A stretch of 64,000 bases of DNA, from NCBI GenBank assembly GCA_030841105.1, contig JAVEDE010000037.1, positions 1 to 64,000 of the forward strand, in the 5' to 3' direction. The DNA comes from Pyrinomonadaceae bacterium. GTDB taxonomy: Bacteria; Acidobacteriota; Blastocatellia; Pyrinomonadales; Pyrinomonadaceae. Within the stretch, counting starts at the first letter, position 1; every line of letters starts with the position of its first letter. The position numbers and the translations under genes were made by a program. The notes under the pieces are model-generated. The model searched no databases. It was not told where the DNA came from and worked only from the letters and a program-made list of their open reading frames with translations. Of the stretch, positions 54,292 through 63,462 are shown in pieces.

Positions 54292-54706
54292 AATGAACCA
54301 GAAACCGGCGGTAAGCCAAGCCCGACGCCTACGCCGCCGGGGTAAAAATTTTCGCCCGACGACTACTTTGCAGCCCTGCCGCGACGCGCCGTTGCCCGCG
54401 TGAAAACGCTCTCGGCAAACGGCTTTCGCCGGATTTCCCTGCGCGGCCGTCGCCCGCAACTGCCGTCCGTCCGGTTTTCGCCCCTCGTCGCGTTAAACAT
54501 CTCAAGAATTCCTCAAGTGCGCCCGCGCATATTATAGAGGTGACGGGCGAGAGCGCGCCCCATGCGGTCGCCCAAGCCCGAACAGACTGTGAGAAGGATG
54601 CCCCTGATGATGTTGGATAACTTTGCCAGAACTCTCGCACGCGCCCTCAAAAAAGCCCGCGCGTCTGAAGGTCATCCCTGCAAGAGAGAGTTGAGAGAAG
54701 GAAACG
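54292..54706. other. Divergent control region with a CTCAAG direct repeat
   Basis: No gene is supported. CTCAAG occurs at 54501 and 54512, an 11-base step, followed after 12 bases by TATTAT (54530-54535). The geometry is like an OmpR-family site for the plus-strand ATPase gene, but the hexamer differs from the PHO-like boxes. Confidence 0.35.
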
Positions 54707-55540
54707 ATGGGACTGATCCTCGATAAGATTACGCCGCCCGTGGAGTCGCCGCGCGTCTCACGCCGCCGTCTGCTCGACGCGTTAGGTGACAGCATGAACT
54801 GTTGCACGTCCACCGTCATTTACGGGCGCACGGGCACGGGCAAGACCATGCTTGCCTCAGACTTCGCCGGGCGCAGCGACCGGCGCGTCGCTTGGTACAA
54901 AGTTGACGCGCCGGAGGTTGACCGCCAGACGTTCCTGCAATACCTCGTCGCCGCCGTGCGCAACCAGCACCCCGGCTTCGGGCGCAAGACGCTCGCGCTC
55001 CTGTCTTCGAGCGGCGCGATGCCGGACGCCGCGCTGCTGGCCGAGTCGTTCGTCTACGAGATGACGATGCTCGAAGCGGAAGAGCCGCTCTTAGTCGTCG
55101 TGGACGATCTGCACCTGTTGTATGATGCGGAATGGATCGTCCCGTTCTTCGGCCGCCTCCTGCCGCTCTTGCCCGCGGAAGCGCACATGATTTTGATCGG
55201 CCGCACGCTGCCGCCCGCACCGCTCTGGCGCATGCGCTCGAAGCAGACGTTGCGCGTGATTGACGAATCCGCGATGGCCTTCACGCTCGGAGAAGCGGAA
55301 GAACTCTTCGACAGTTACGGCTTGCCGACGAAGCCCGCCGCGCAGGCTTTGGCCGAGACGTGGGGGCGCGCCGCCGCACTCGACCGCACGGCGCGCGCGC
55401 ACCGCGAGGCTTTGAACGCGGAAGAGTCGCGGGCGTCACAAGTCGCGGCGTTGAACTCCGGCGCGGAGAGTCGCGCGGCCAACTCCCGCCTGCGCCTTGT
55501 CAAAGGTTACGCGGAGAAGTCTTCGGTCAGGGCGAGTTGA
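54707..55540 (+). CDS. Stand-alone MalT/STAND-type ATPase domain protein
   Basis: The 277-residue protein corresponds to the NTPase domain of MalT-like regulators, with P-loop YGRTGTGKTML (about residues 39-49), Walker B LLVVVDDLHLLYD and the sensor ILIGRTLPPAPLWRMRS. It ends after the NTPase part; no TPR, helix-turn-helix or BTAD domain follows. A Shine-Dalgarno GAGAAGG lies before the ATG. It precedes a full-length MalT-like gene on the same strand, so it may act with it or be a truncated paralogue. Confidence 0.75.
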   Translation: MGLILDKITPPVESPRVSRRRLLDALGDSMNCCTSTVIYGRTGTGKTMLASDFAGRSDRRVAWYKVDAPEVDRQTFLQYLVAAVRNQHPGFGRKTLALLSSSGAMPDAALLAESFVYEMTMLEAEEPLLVVVDDLHLLYDAEWIVPFFGRLLPLLPAEAHMILIGRTLPPAPLWRMRSKQTLRVIDESAMAFTLGEAEELFDSYGLPTKPAAQALAETWGRAAALDRTARAHREALNAEESRASQVAALNSGAESRAANSRLRLVKGYAEKSSVRAS

Positions 55541-55759
55541 AGCGTGAGCGAGCGCGAGGCCGGTCGGTCTCGCCGGACGCGGCGCGCTTGCGCGCGAGGG
55601 TTCGGACGGAGTAAGAATTTAAAAACTAACGTGGCCGCGCGCGACACATGCGCACCTGAAGGGATTGACCAAAGGCCACGACCGCAGACGCGCCGACCGA
55701 CATTCTAATTCGCTTGGGCGACCTTCAGCGACACGCGCGCGGAAGACGCCGGGAGGCTG
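55541..55759. other. Gap between the two MalT-like genes
   Basis: No gene, repeat or terminator is evident in these 219 bases. Confidence 0.35.
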
Positions 55760-58700
55760 ATGAGCAACAGGCCGCATCGTCAGGGCAAGCTACAGACTTC
55801 CCCGCTGCCGCCGCTCACGGGAGCGACGACCGGGGGCTTGGCGACGCCCGCCTTCTTCCTCCGCACCAAACTCCTGCCGCCGCGCCCCACGCCCGCGCTG
55901 CTGCAACGCCCGCGTTTGATGGAGCGACTTTCATCGAACCTCGCGCACCCCGTCACGCTCGTCGCCGCCAACGCCGGTTCGGGCAAGACCACACTCGTCG
56001 CAGACTTCGTGCGCACTCACGCGCGCCCCTTCGTCTGGTATCAACTCGACCGCACCGACGCCGACCCCTTCGTCTTCCTCGGCTACCTCGCGCACGGCAT
56101 CAAGCAGGTCGTGCCGGAGTTCGGCGCGGCCACGCTCTCGTACATGCAGCAGTCGGCCGCCGAACTCGCCGAGCAGCCCGAACGCGCCGTTGATGTCTTC
56201 CTCAACGAAGTGCTCGACCTCGTTGACCAGCAACTCATCTTCGTCTTAGACGACTATCATCATCTCGGCACGGACACGGCCGTCCACCGCGTCGTGGATC
56301 GTCTGCTCGCGTACCTGCCGGACGTGTTGCACATCATCATCATCTCGCGCGACGTGCCGCCGCTCGCCCTCGCGCGCCTGCGCGCCCACAACGAACTCAC
56401 GATCATTGACCGCGCCGAACTCCTCTTCACCGACGAAGAGACGCAGGAACTTTTTCGCAAAGTCTTCGACCTCGAACTGACGCCCGAACAACTCGCCGAG
56501 TACCGCGAACGCACGCACGGCTGGATCACGGCGCTGCAACTCATCCGTCAGGTCGCGCAGCGTCAAGCGTTAGCCAGTGGCGCGCGGGTGGGCGAGTCGG
56601 CAGCACGCCCCGACCTCTCCGAGATTCTGCGCCAGTCCGAACTCGACATCTTCGACTACTTCGCCGAAGAGGTGTTCGCCGACGAGGCGGCCGACGCGCA
56701 AAGTTTGCTCCTGCGCATCTCGCTCTTGGAACGCGTCGAGGCCGACATCTGTAGTCGCCTCTTCCCCGACGGCAGTTGCGCGCAACTGCTGCCCGCGCTC
56801 GTGCGCCGCAACGTCTTCATGACCGTGGCGGGCAGCGACGGGCGCGGCGAAGAGTATCGCCTCCACCCGTTGTTCAAAGATTTTCTGCAACGCCGTTTGC
56901 GCTCCGACATCGGGCAGGCGGGCGTCGCGCGCGAGCACGCGCGTTACGCCGAGTTCTTCGTCGAGCGCAAGCAGTGGGAGCAGGCCATCCGCCACCTGCT
57001 CGCGGCCGAAGACTTCGGGCGCGCCGCCATCATCATCGCCAACAAGGGGCAAGAGTGGATCGCGACGGGCGCGTTCACGTCGCTCATCACGTTCGTCGAG
57101 GCCATCCCCGAGTCGGCCATCGAAGCGCACCCGCGCGCGCTCTTCCACCGCGCCGAAGTCGCGCGTCTGCGCGGCGAGTACGAAACTTCGCAGACGCTTT
57201 TCCGCCGCGCCGCCACGCTTCTCAACGCGCGCGGCGACGCTGACGGCGAGGCCGAAGCTCTGCACTCGCTCGCCACCATCGCCCGCCGACGCGGCGACTG
57301 CGCGGGCGCGTTCACCTATCTCGACCGCGCGCTCGAACTCGTCGGCGAACAGTCGAGCGTGCGTATCAAGTGCGGCAACACGCGCGGCCTCTGTTACTTC
57401 GCGCTGACCGAATGGGCGGCGGCCGAGGGCGAGTTTCGCGCCGCGCTCCAACTCGCAGAGGAGCAGCACGACACCCACTACATGCACCTCATCGCGCACA
57501 ACCTCGGACTGCCTGCGATGATCCGCGGCGACTTCTCCGAGGCCATGCGCTGGCTGCGTCGGATGCTGCGCGATAACGGCAACGCCCCGCCCGTGCCGCA
57601 GGAGGCTTGGGCTTATTTGAACCTCGCGCGCTGCCATCTCTACCGCGGCGATCTCGAAGCGTGCGAGCAACACCTCGACAGCGCGCTCGAACGCTGCCAA
57701 CTCTTCAACCTCGTCGCGCAACGCGCCGAAGCCTTCGAGACCTACGGCAACCTCTACCGCGAACGCAACGATGCGGCACGCGCCCTGGAGTTCTACAACC
57801 ACGCCGCGCGCACTTACGAAGAGGCCGGAGTTGATCCTTCGCGCGCGGAGTTGTGGGACGAGCAGGCTATGCTCAGTCTGCAACTCGGCGACCCGGCCGC
57901 GGCCAAAGGTCAACTCGAACGTCTCATCGCCGCGCGCGCCGCCGTCAAAGACGAGATGGCTTTGCAGACGGCCACGCTCTCACACGCGCGCGTCATTGCC
58001 GCGCTCGGCGACACCGCCGCGGCGCGCGCCGAACTCGAAAGCGCGCTCTCCTATTTTCACACGCACGGCCTGCACTACTACGAAGCGCAGGCCGCGCTCG
58101 CGCTCGCTTCCTGCGCGCTCTCCGAGGGGAAAGAGAACGAGGTGGTCGAACGCCTGCGCCGCGCGCTCGATCTGGCCGCGCGCTACGACTACGACTACTG
58201 GCTGCGCCGCGAGGTCGCGCACCACCCGCAGCTCTTCGCCGCGCCCGACGCCGCCGCGCTCCTCCCGCCCGACATACGCGAGGGCGTACAACTCGCGCAG
58301 CCCGGCGCGCAGACGCAGCAACAACAAACTCAACAGACGACGGCGACGACGGCGACAACTAATGTGACGCGCGTCGTCGAGATGACGCAAGTCGCTGCCG
58401 TCCAACTCGTGCCGCCGAAGCCCGCCGCCGATTTGACGCTCAACATGCTCGGCCCGGTCGAAGTCTTCCGCGACCCGGCGCGCCCGCTCGCCGCCGACGC
58501 GTGGACGACCAAACGCGCGCGCGACATCCTGTGCTTCATTGCCTCGCGCCGCCACCGCCGCGCCTCCAAAGACACCATCATTGACACCTTCTGGGGCGAG
58601 GCCGACTTCGACGCCGTGGAGAAAAACTTCCACCCCACGGTCTCGCACATACGCAAAGCCCTGAACAGCAATCAGCCCGTCAAGCAAAACTTTCTGCTCT

Positions 58701-59185
58701 ACCGCGACAGCGACTACTTGCTCAATCAGGAGTTCTCATACCGTATTGACACGGAAGAGTTCGACCGCCTCGTCGCCGAGGCCGAGACGGCCAAGCGCGC
58801 AGGCGATCAGGCGCGCTACATCAGTTGTTACGAAGACGCGCTCGCCCTCTATCGCGGCGACTTCATGCAGGGCAGTTACGACGAGTGGGTGGACGAGCAG
58901 CGTTCGTACTACCGCGAGCAGCATTTGCGTATGCTCGAAGTGTTGGCCGTCGCGGCGCAGAAGAACGAGGAGTGGTCGCGCTCGCTCCAACTGGCGCAGC
59001 AAATCTTAGGCGACGATCAATTTCGCGAAGACGTGCATTGCATGATCATGCGCGCGCACGCCGCGCTCGGCAACCGCGCGGCCGTCAAGGAACAGTACGA
59101 ACACTTGCGGCGGGTGCTGCGCAAGGAACTCGGCGTCGAACCGGCGGCCGAGACGCAGAAAATTTTCAAGAACTTGATGAGTTGA
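55760..59185 (+). CDS. MalT-like ATPase-TPR regulator with C-terminal winged helix and BTAD domain
   Basis: The 1141-residue protein has a STAND NTPase (P-loop ANAGSGKTTLVADF near residue 72, Walker B FVLDDYHHLG, sensor IIISRDVPPLALARLR), a winged-helix-like segment with HPLFKDFLQ, then TPR-like repeats (about residues 400-840). A Gln/Thr-rich linker follows (about 860-885). The C-terminus is an OmpR-like winged helix plus bacterial transcriptional activation domain (LNMLGPVEVFRDPARPL... to the end), replacing the LuxR-type helix-turn-helix of MalT. It is likely a ligand-gated transcription activator. Targets unknown. Confidence 0.88.
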   Translation: MSNRPHRQGKLQTSPLPPLTGATTGGLATPAFFLRTKLLPPRPTPALLQRPRLMERLSSNLAHPVTLVAANAGSGKTTLVADFVRTHARPFVWYQLDRTDADPFVFLGYLAHGIKQVVPEFGAATLSYMQQSAAELAEQPERAVDVFLNEVLDLVDQQLIFVLDDYHHLGTDTAVHRVVDRLLAYLPDVLHIIIISRDVPPLALARLRAHNELTIIDRAELLFTDEETQELFRKVFDLELTPEQLAEYRERTHGWITALQLIRQVAQRQALASGARVGESAARPDLSEILRQSELDIFDYFAEEVFADEAADAQSLLLRISLLERVEADICSRLFPDGSCAQLLPALVRRNVFMTVAGSDGRGEEYRLHPLFKDFLQRRLRSDIGQAGVAREHARYAEFFVERKQWEQAIRHLLAAEDFGRAAIIIANKGQEWIATGAFTSLITFVEAIPESAIEAHPRALFHRAEVARLRGEYETSQTLFRRAATLLNARGDADGEAEALHSLATIARRRGDCAGAFTYLDRALELVGEQSSVRIKCGNTRGLCYFALTEWAAAEGEFRAALQLAEEQHDTHYMHLIAHNLGLPAMIRGDFSEAMRWLRRMLRDNGNAPPVPQEAWAYLNLARCHLYRGDLEACEQHLDSALERCQLFNLVAQRAEAFETYGNLYRERNDAARALEFYNHAARTYEEAGVDPSRAELWDEQAMLSLQLGDPAAAKGQLERLIAARAAVKDEMALQTATLSHARVIAALGDTAAARAELESALSYFHTHGLHYYEAQAALALASCALSEGKENEVVERLRRALDLAARYDYDYWLRREVAHHPQLFAAPDAAALLPPDIREGVQLAQPGAQTQQQQTQQTTATTATTNVTRVVEMTQVAAVQLVPPKPAADLTLNMLGPVEVFRDPARPLAADAWTTKRARDILCFIASRRHRRASKDTIIDTFWGEADFDAVEKNFHPTVSHIRKALNSNQPVKQNFLLYRDSDYLLNQEFSYRIDTEEFDRLVAEAETAKRAGDQARYISCYEDALALYRGDFMQGSYDEWVDEQRSYYREQHLRMLEVLAVAAQKNEEWSRSLQLAQQILGDDQFREDVHCMIMRAHAALGNRAAVKEQYEHLRRVLRKELGVEPAAETQKIFKNLMS

Positions 59186-59471
59186 CCCGCGTAGCGCGCC
59201 GGGGATGTTGTCAACCGCGTCTCGCCTGCTCGTCTGCTCCCGCCAACACACGCAGGTTTTCGTCACGACCGGCACGCGCCGCGGGGCGTCTTTAAAATAG
59301 AAGGAAAATGTAACAACCCGTTTGGTCAGTCTGGATGAACATATGTTATTTTGCTTTCCCCGACTTTTATGCTCCTACCTCGCCGTGCTCCCGACCCCCA
59401 GCGCGAGCAGCAGGGCAAACTCATCCAGGCCATTATCTTTAGGCAGCGTCAGGCGTCCGTGTTTTAACGAC
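59186..59471. other. Gap upstream of the subtilase gene
   Basis: I see no terminator or promoter that I would defend. The subtilase frame is open into this gap to 59322, but the sequence reads nothing like a signal peptide. Confidence 0.35.
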
Positions 59472-62400
59472 ATGATGAATATAGTTTTGAAAAAAACCCG
59501 ACAGGCGACCGCAGTCTCCCTCGCGCTCGTGCTCCTGCTCGGTTCGGTCAACGCCGGGATCACCATCGCCACCGGCGACGGCATCACCGCCTCCGGCGCG
59601 GACGGCATCAACTACATCGGCGCGAACGGCATCACCGCCTCCGGCGCAGACGGCGTGCTCACGTTCGGCGTCAACGGCATCACCGCGTCGGGCGCGGACG
59701 GTATCACTGCTTCCGGCGCAGACGGGATCACGGCTTCCGGGGCTGACGGCATTATGGCCTCCGGCGCAGACGGTATCACCGCGTCGGGCGCGGACGGCGT
59801 GGCCTATCCGAGCACGAACAGCGTCGTCGTCGCCAAGCCGACAGGCATCACGGCGTCGGGCGCAGACGGTATCACTGCGTCGGGCGCAGACGGCATCCTC
59901 GTCTCGACCGCCGACGGCACGCAGCAACGCGCCGACTCCATCATCATCACCAACCCGAACGGCATCACCATCTCGACCGCCAACGGCCTGACCGCCATCG
60001 GCGCGAACGGCATCACGGCCTCCGGCGCGGACGGCATTCTCGTCTCGACCGCCGACGGCATCACCGCCTCCGGCGCAGACGGCATCCTCGTCTTGACCGC
60101 CGACGCCGTGACGCTCAGGAGCGCGGACGGGCAGTTCTCGAACGTCGCGCCGAACGGCATCTCGATCTCGAAAGTTGACGGCATCACGGCCTCCGGCGCG
60201 GACAACCTCGCCGTCGTCTCTGCCGAACGCATCACCGTCAACACGCCGACGGGCATCTCCACGGCGACGAGCGCGTCGCGCCAGCAGGTCGGCTTGCAGA
60301 GCGTTGACCCCGAACTCGCGTTACTTTTGAATCAAGCGAATCAGGCGACCGACGACAGCAACATCAACGCCGTCGTCGTCTATCACCAACTGCCCGCCGA
60401 GCGCGACTTCTCGGATTTGCAACGCATCGGCATCCTCGGCGGCACGCGCTTCCACGTCCTGCCCGCCGTCTACATCTCGGCCAACCCCGATCAGATCATC
60501 GCCCTCTCGCGCCTCCCGAACGTGCGCTCCATCTATCGCAACCGCACGCTGCAACTGACGGCCGACCCGGCGCAAGGAGTGACGGGCGTGGAACGCGCGC
60601 GACGCGACGCCGACGTGGTGCGTAACAACGCGGGCACGCCTTTGAGCGGGCGCGGCGTGACCGTTGCGGTGCTCGACACGGGACTCGACGCGACGCACGG
60701 CGACCTCTCCGGGCGCGTCGCGCAGAACGTCAAACTCGCAGACATGCAGAGCGCAAGCGTCGGCTTCAACTATCCCGTGAACGTCGAGAATTTGCCAAAC
60801 ACGGATCAGCTTTACGGCCACGGCACGTTTGTCGCGGGCGTCATCGGCGGGAGCGGTTTGAAGTCTGGCGGGCAGTACACGGGCGTCGCTCCGGGAGCGC
60901 GCCTCGTCGGCATGAGCGCGGGCGATCTCAACCTCGTCTTTGTCTTGAACGGACTCGACTACCTGTTGGAGCGCGGCGCGTCCTTAGGCGTCCGCGTCGT
61001 CAATTGCAGCTTCTCTGCGAACACCTTGTTTGACATCAACGACCCCGTCAACGTGGCGACGAAGATGCTCACGGAGCGGGGCGTCAACGTCGTCTTCTCG
61101 GCGGGCAACACGGGCGCGGGCTGGCACACTTTGAACCCTTACGCCGTCGCGCCGTGGGTCGTCTCCGTCGGCGCGACCGACTTCAAAGGACGCCTTGCGG
61201 ACTTCTCCTCGCGCGGTGATTTCGCCAGCCAACTTTTCCGCCCGACGCTCGTCGCGCCGGGCGTGCGCGTCGTCAGTTTGCGTTCGAGCGGCTTGAGCGT
61301 GACGGGCGTCGAAGGCATCGGCTTCAACGGCGACACGGGTCTCGCGCCGGGCAACGTGCCGTTCTACACGACGGCGAGCGGCACTTCGTTTTCCGCGCCG
61401 CAGGTAGCCGGGGCGATTGCCTTGATGCTCGAAGCCAACCCGCGCTTAACGCCCGCAGAGGTGCGCGATATCCTGCAACGCACGGCGACGCCGCTCTCCG
61501 CTTACTACGCGCACGAGGTCGGCGCGGGGATGCTCAACACGCACGCGGCCGTCCTTGAGTCGGCCTTCCCGCAACGCAAGCTCGGCAACTTTCGTGCGAC
61601 GCTCAACCGCGGTCAAGTGCGTTTCACGAGCGACCCGCTACGCGAAATTTCCGGCACGGTCAACCCCGGAACGTCTGGCTTCGAGACCACTGTCGAGATG
61701 CCCGCCGACGCGCTGATGGCCTCGATGCAGATCGGCTGGGGCGCGCTCAGCGCGAACGACCTCGGCTTCGCGTTGTACGACGCGAGCGGCCGCAAGCAGG
61801 CCGATAAGAACGACATCAACTTGCCCGGGCTGACGGGCAACCGCGAGCGCGCCGTCTTGAATGCGCCGACAGCGGGCGCGTGGCGCGTGACAGTGAAGAA
61901 CACGCTCGGCAGTCTTGCCCTCACGCCGCAGCAGTTCGCGGGCGTGCTCGAAGTCGGGCGCGCGGAGTATGCGCCCGTCAAAGACGTTGACGCGCTCACG
62001 ACGACGCAGCGCGCAGCCGTCTACCAGAACATACGCTCGTTCGTGATGTCGCCGACGGGTCACAAGTTCCGCCCCGCGCAGGCCGTCACGCGCGGCGAAC
62101 TGGCCGAGGCGCTCGTGCTCGGCGCGCGTGTGCCGCAATACGTGCCCGCCGCGGCCACCTACCGCGACGTGCGTAACGACACAATGCTGTTCGTCGAGAG
62201 CGTGCAGAACGCGCCGGGGGGCGCGCTCTTTCTGGACGTGGAGCGCGGCGGCTCGTTCTCGCCGAACGACGCGGCCGGTCGTCTCACAGCGGCGGTCGCA
62301 CTCGTGCGCGCCGCGGGGCTGCAAGCCGAGGCCGAGTCATCGCAGAGCCTCCCGCTAACGACGCTCTTCGACGCCAGCTTGATCCCCTCCGCGCTGCGCG

Positions 62401-62531
62401 GCTACGTGCGCGTCGCCATCTCGCGCGGGCTGCTCACGACCACTAACTCCAACTTCCGCCCGCAAGCCCCCCTTACCCGTCTCGAACTCGCGCAGGCGAT
62501 GGTCGCTGTCCAAAAACTCCAAACACAATAA
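59472..62531 (+). CDS. Subtilisin-family (S8) protease with octapeptide-repeat prodomain and SLH-like C-terminus
   Basis: The 1019-residue secreted protein starts MMNIVLKKTRQ with a signal peptide (to about residue 28). Residues about 35-245 are made of octapeptides G-I-T-A-S-G-A-D and variants; ITASGAD occurs exactly eleven times. A linker resembling an I9-type propeptide follows (VVVYHQLPAERDFSDLQRIG). The catalytic domain has Asp402 (VAVLDTGLD), His450 (YGHGTFVAGV) and Ser639 (ASGTSFSAPQVAGA). The C-terminal 230 residues hold a P-domain-like beta region and SLH-like motifs (TRGELAEALV, LTRLELAQAM), which suggest wall or surface attachment. The start at 59472 is chosen because it gives the signal peptide. 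Confidence 0.88.
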   Translation: MMNIVLKKTRQATAVSLALVLLLGSVNAGITIATGDGITASGADGINYIGANGITASGADGVLTFGVNGITASGADGITASGADGITASGADGIMASGADGITASGADGVAYPSTNSVVVAKPTGITASGADGITASGADGILVSTADGTQQRADSIIITNPNGITISTANGLTAIGANGITASGADGILVSTADGITASGADGILVLTADAVTLRSADGQFSNVAPNGISISKVDGITASGADNLAVVSAERITVNTPTGISTATSASRQQVGLQSVDPELALLLNQANQATDDSNINAVVVYHQLPAERDFSDLQRIGILGGTRFHVLPAVYISANPDQIIALSRLPNVRSIYRNRTLQLTADPAQGVTGVERARRDADVVRNNAGTPLSGRGVTVAVLDTGLDATHGDLSGRVAQNVKLADMQSASVGFNYPVNVENLPNTDQLYGHGTFVAGVIGGSGLKSGGQYTGVAPGARLVGMSAGDLNLVFVLNGLDYLLERGASLGVRVVNCSFSANTLFDINDPVNVATKMLTERGVNVVFSAGNTGAGWHTLNPYAVAPWVVSVGATDFKGRLADFSSRGDFASQLFRPTLVAPGVRVVSLRSSGLSVTGVEGIGFNGDTGLAPGNVPFYTTASGTSFSAPQVAGAIALMLEANPRLTPAEVRDILQRTATPLSAYYAHEVGAGMLNTHAAVLESAFPQRKLGNFRATLNRGQVRFTSDPLREISGTVNPGTSGFETTVEMPADALMASMQIGWGALSANDLGFALYDASGRKQADKNDINLPGLTGNRERAVLNAPTAGAWRVTVKNTLGSLALTPQQFAGVLEVGRAEYAPVKDVDALTTTQRAAVYQNIRSFVMSPTGHKFRPAQAVTRGELAEALVLGARVPQYVPAAATYRDVRNDTMLFVESVQNAPGGALFLDVERGGSFSPNDAAGRLTAAVALVRAAGLQAEAESSQSLPLTTLFDASLIPSALRGYVRVAISRGLLTTTNSNFRPQAPLTRLELAQAMVAVQKLQTQ
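59577..60216 (+). repeat. Coding 24-bp repeat array (GITASGAD octads) in the subtilase gene
   Basis: The array repeats every 24 bases as degenerate codons for ITASGADG. Codons for Ala, Thr, Ser and Gly vary among copies (ACC/ACT/ACG, TCC/TCG, GCG/GCA/GCT) while the peptide stays constant. This indicates selection on the peptide, not recent duplication of DNA. Confidence 0.85.
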
Positions 62532-62535
62532 GAAT

Positions 62536-62640
62536 GGTTAAGGGGTCAAGGGTAAGGGGTCAAGGTTGAAGACAAAAAGCGGGGCGCAGCGATCAACTGC
62601 TGCGCCCCGCTTCCTGTTGTTAACCCTTCCCCTTTACCTC
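62536..62640. repeat. Heptad-type element with a strong internal hairpin
   Basis: Outer arms 62536-62568 (GGTTAAGGGGTCAAGGGTAA words) and 62618-62640 pair loosely. Inside lies a perfect 14-bp stem AAGCGGGGCGCAGC (62577-62590 with 62599-62612). It sits 4 bases after the subtilase stop and ahead of a converging gene, so it may end transcription. Confidence 0.75.
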
Positions 62641-62694
62641 TTCCTCTCGACATAAGAGTCTGCTATCGCGCCCCAAACTCGATAACGGCAAAAA

Positions 62695-62725
62695 GAAATG
62701 CCGCGACTCATTGTCGCGGCATTTC
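62695..62725 (-). terminator. Terminator of the Asn/Gly-rich protein gene
   Basis: GAAATGCCGCGA pairs with TCGCGGCATTTC across seven bases. On the minus strand it is followed by TTTTTG, so it serves the gene at 62760-63302. Confidence 0.75.
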
Positions 62726-62759
62726 AGTTCAGGTAAATGTTATTCGGTTGGTAACCGAC

Positions 62760-63302
62760 TTAAGGCCGTCCGAGGATTCCGCCGAGGATGCTGCCAATGC
62801 CGTTCCCGTTGTTCCGACGGTAGTCGCCGTTGTTGTTGTAACCGCCGTACTGGCGATAACCGGCGTCATAGCCCTGCACGAAGCCTTCGCGGAAAGCCTG
62901 CGTCGAAGCGTCCTTGTAATAGTGTGAACGCTGCGGGCTGTAGCTCTGGTCACGCTGCGCGTCTTTTGCGCCCGTGTTCACGCCCGCCTGATAGCCCCGG
63001 TTGATCTCAGCCTGATAGGCACTGTTGTTGTAGCCGCCGTTGTTGCCGTAGCGACCGTTGTTGCCGTAGGTGCGATTGCGGCCGTAAGTGCCGTTGTTGC
63101 CATAACCGTCATTACGCCAGTCACGATTACGGTTGTCGCGCTGATTGCGAGCCTGACGGTCGCGGTCGCGGCGATGCCATTGACCGTCGTTGCGTCGGTT
63201 CTGCGCCTGTGCGGTCGCGCTCGACATGATTCCGATTCCAAACACCAGAGAGACACCCAAGATAGCGCCCCCGATTTTGCCCTTGAAGTTATTTATTTTC
63301 AT
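62760..63302 (-). CDS. Secreted Asn/Gly/Tyr/Arg-rich protein
   Basis: The 180-residue protein has a signal peptide (MKINNFKGKIGGAILGVSLV, cleavage near AQAQ at about residue 33). A low-complexity basic part follows (RRDRDRQARNQRDNRNRDW), then YGNNG-type repeats, and a C-terminal part with YQAEINRGYQAGVNTGAKDA and FREGFVQGYDAGYRQYGGY. The paired YxxG-x-G-x-x-A motifs recur, as in acidobacterial proteins of unknown function. A GCGGCATGCCGC palindrome lies 29 bases upstream. Confidence 0.7.
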   Translation of the reverse strand: MKINNFKGKIGGAILGVSLVFGIGIMSSATAQAQNRRNDGQWHRRDRDRQARNQRDNRNRDWRNDGYGNNGTYGRNRTYGNNGRYGNNGGYNNSAYQAEINRGYQAGVNTGAKDAQRDQSYSPQRSHYYKDASTQAFREGFVQGYDAGYRQYGGYNNNGDYRRNNGNGIGSILGGILGRP

Positions 63303-63330
63303 TTTTATCCCCCCGCCAGATAAGTAGCAA

Positions 63331-63342
63331 GCGGCATGCCGC
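63331..63342. promoter_or_regulatory. 12-bp perfect palindrome upstream of the Asn/Gly-rich protein gene
   Basis: GCGGCATGCCGC lies between the start of the minus-strand gene and its likely promoter. It may be an operator or a small leader hairpin. Confidence 0.35.
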
Positions 63343-63462
63343 CGGGCAGGGAGGATAAAAGCCGTGATTACACAGCAAACTCTTCAAACGCGGGGGTGAA
63401 CCGTGTTCCCATATAGTGCACCGACGGAGCAGATGAGTTACCGGCTATCGGGAAGTTTAACT

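Noticed and set aside
59577-60216. RTX calcium-binding nonapeptides
   Set aside because: The period is eight residues and the GGxGxDxUx pattern is not met, so RTX is only an analogy.
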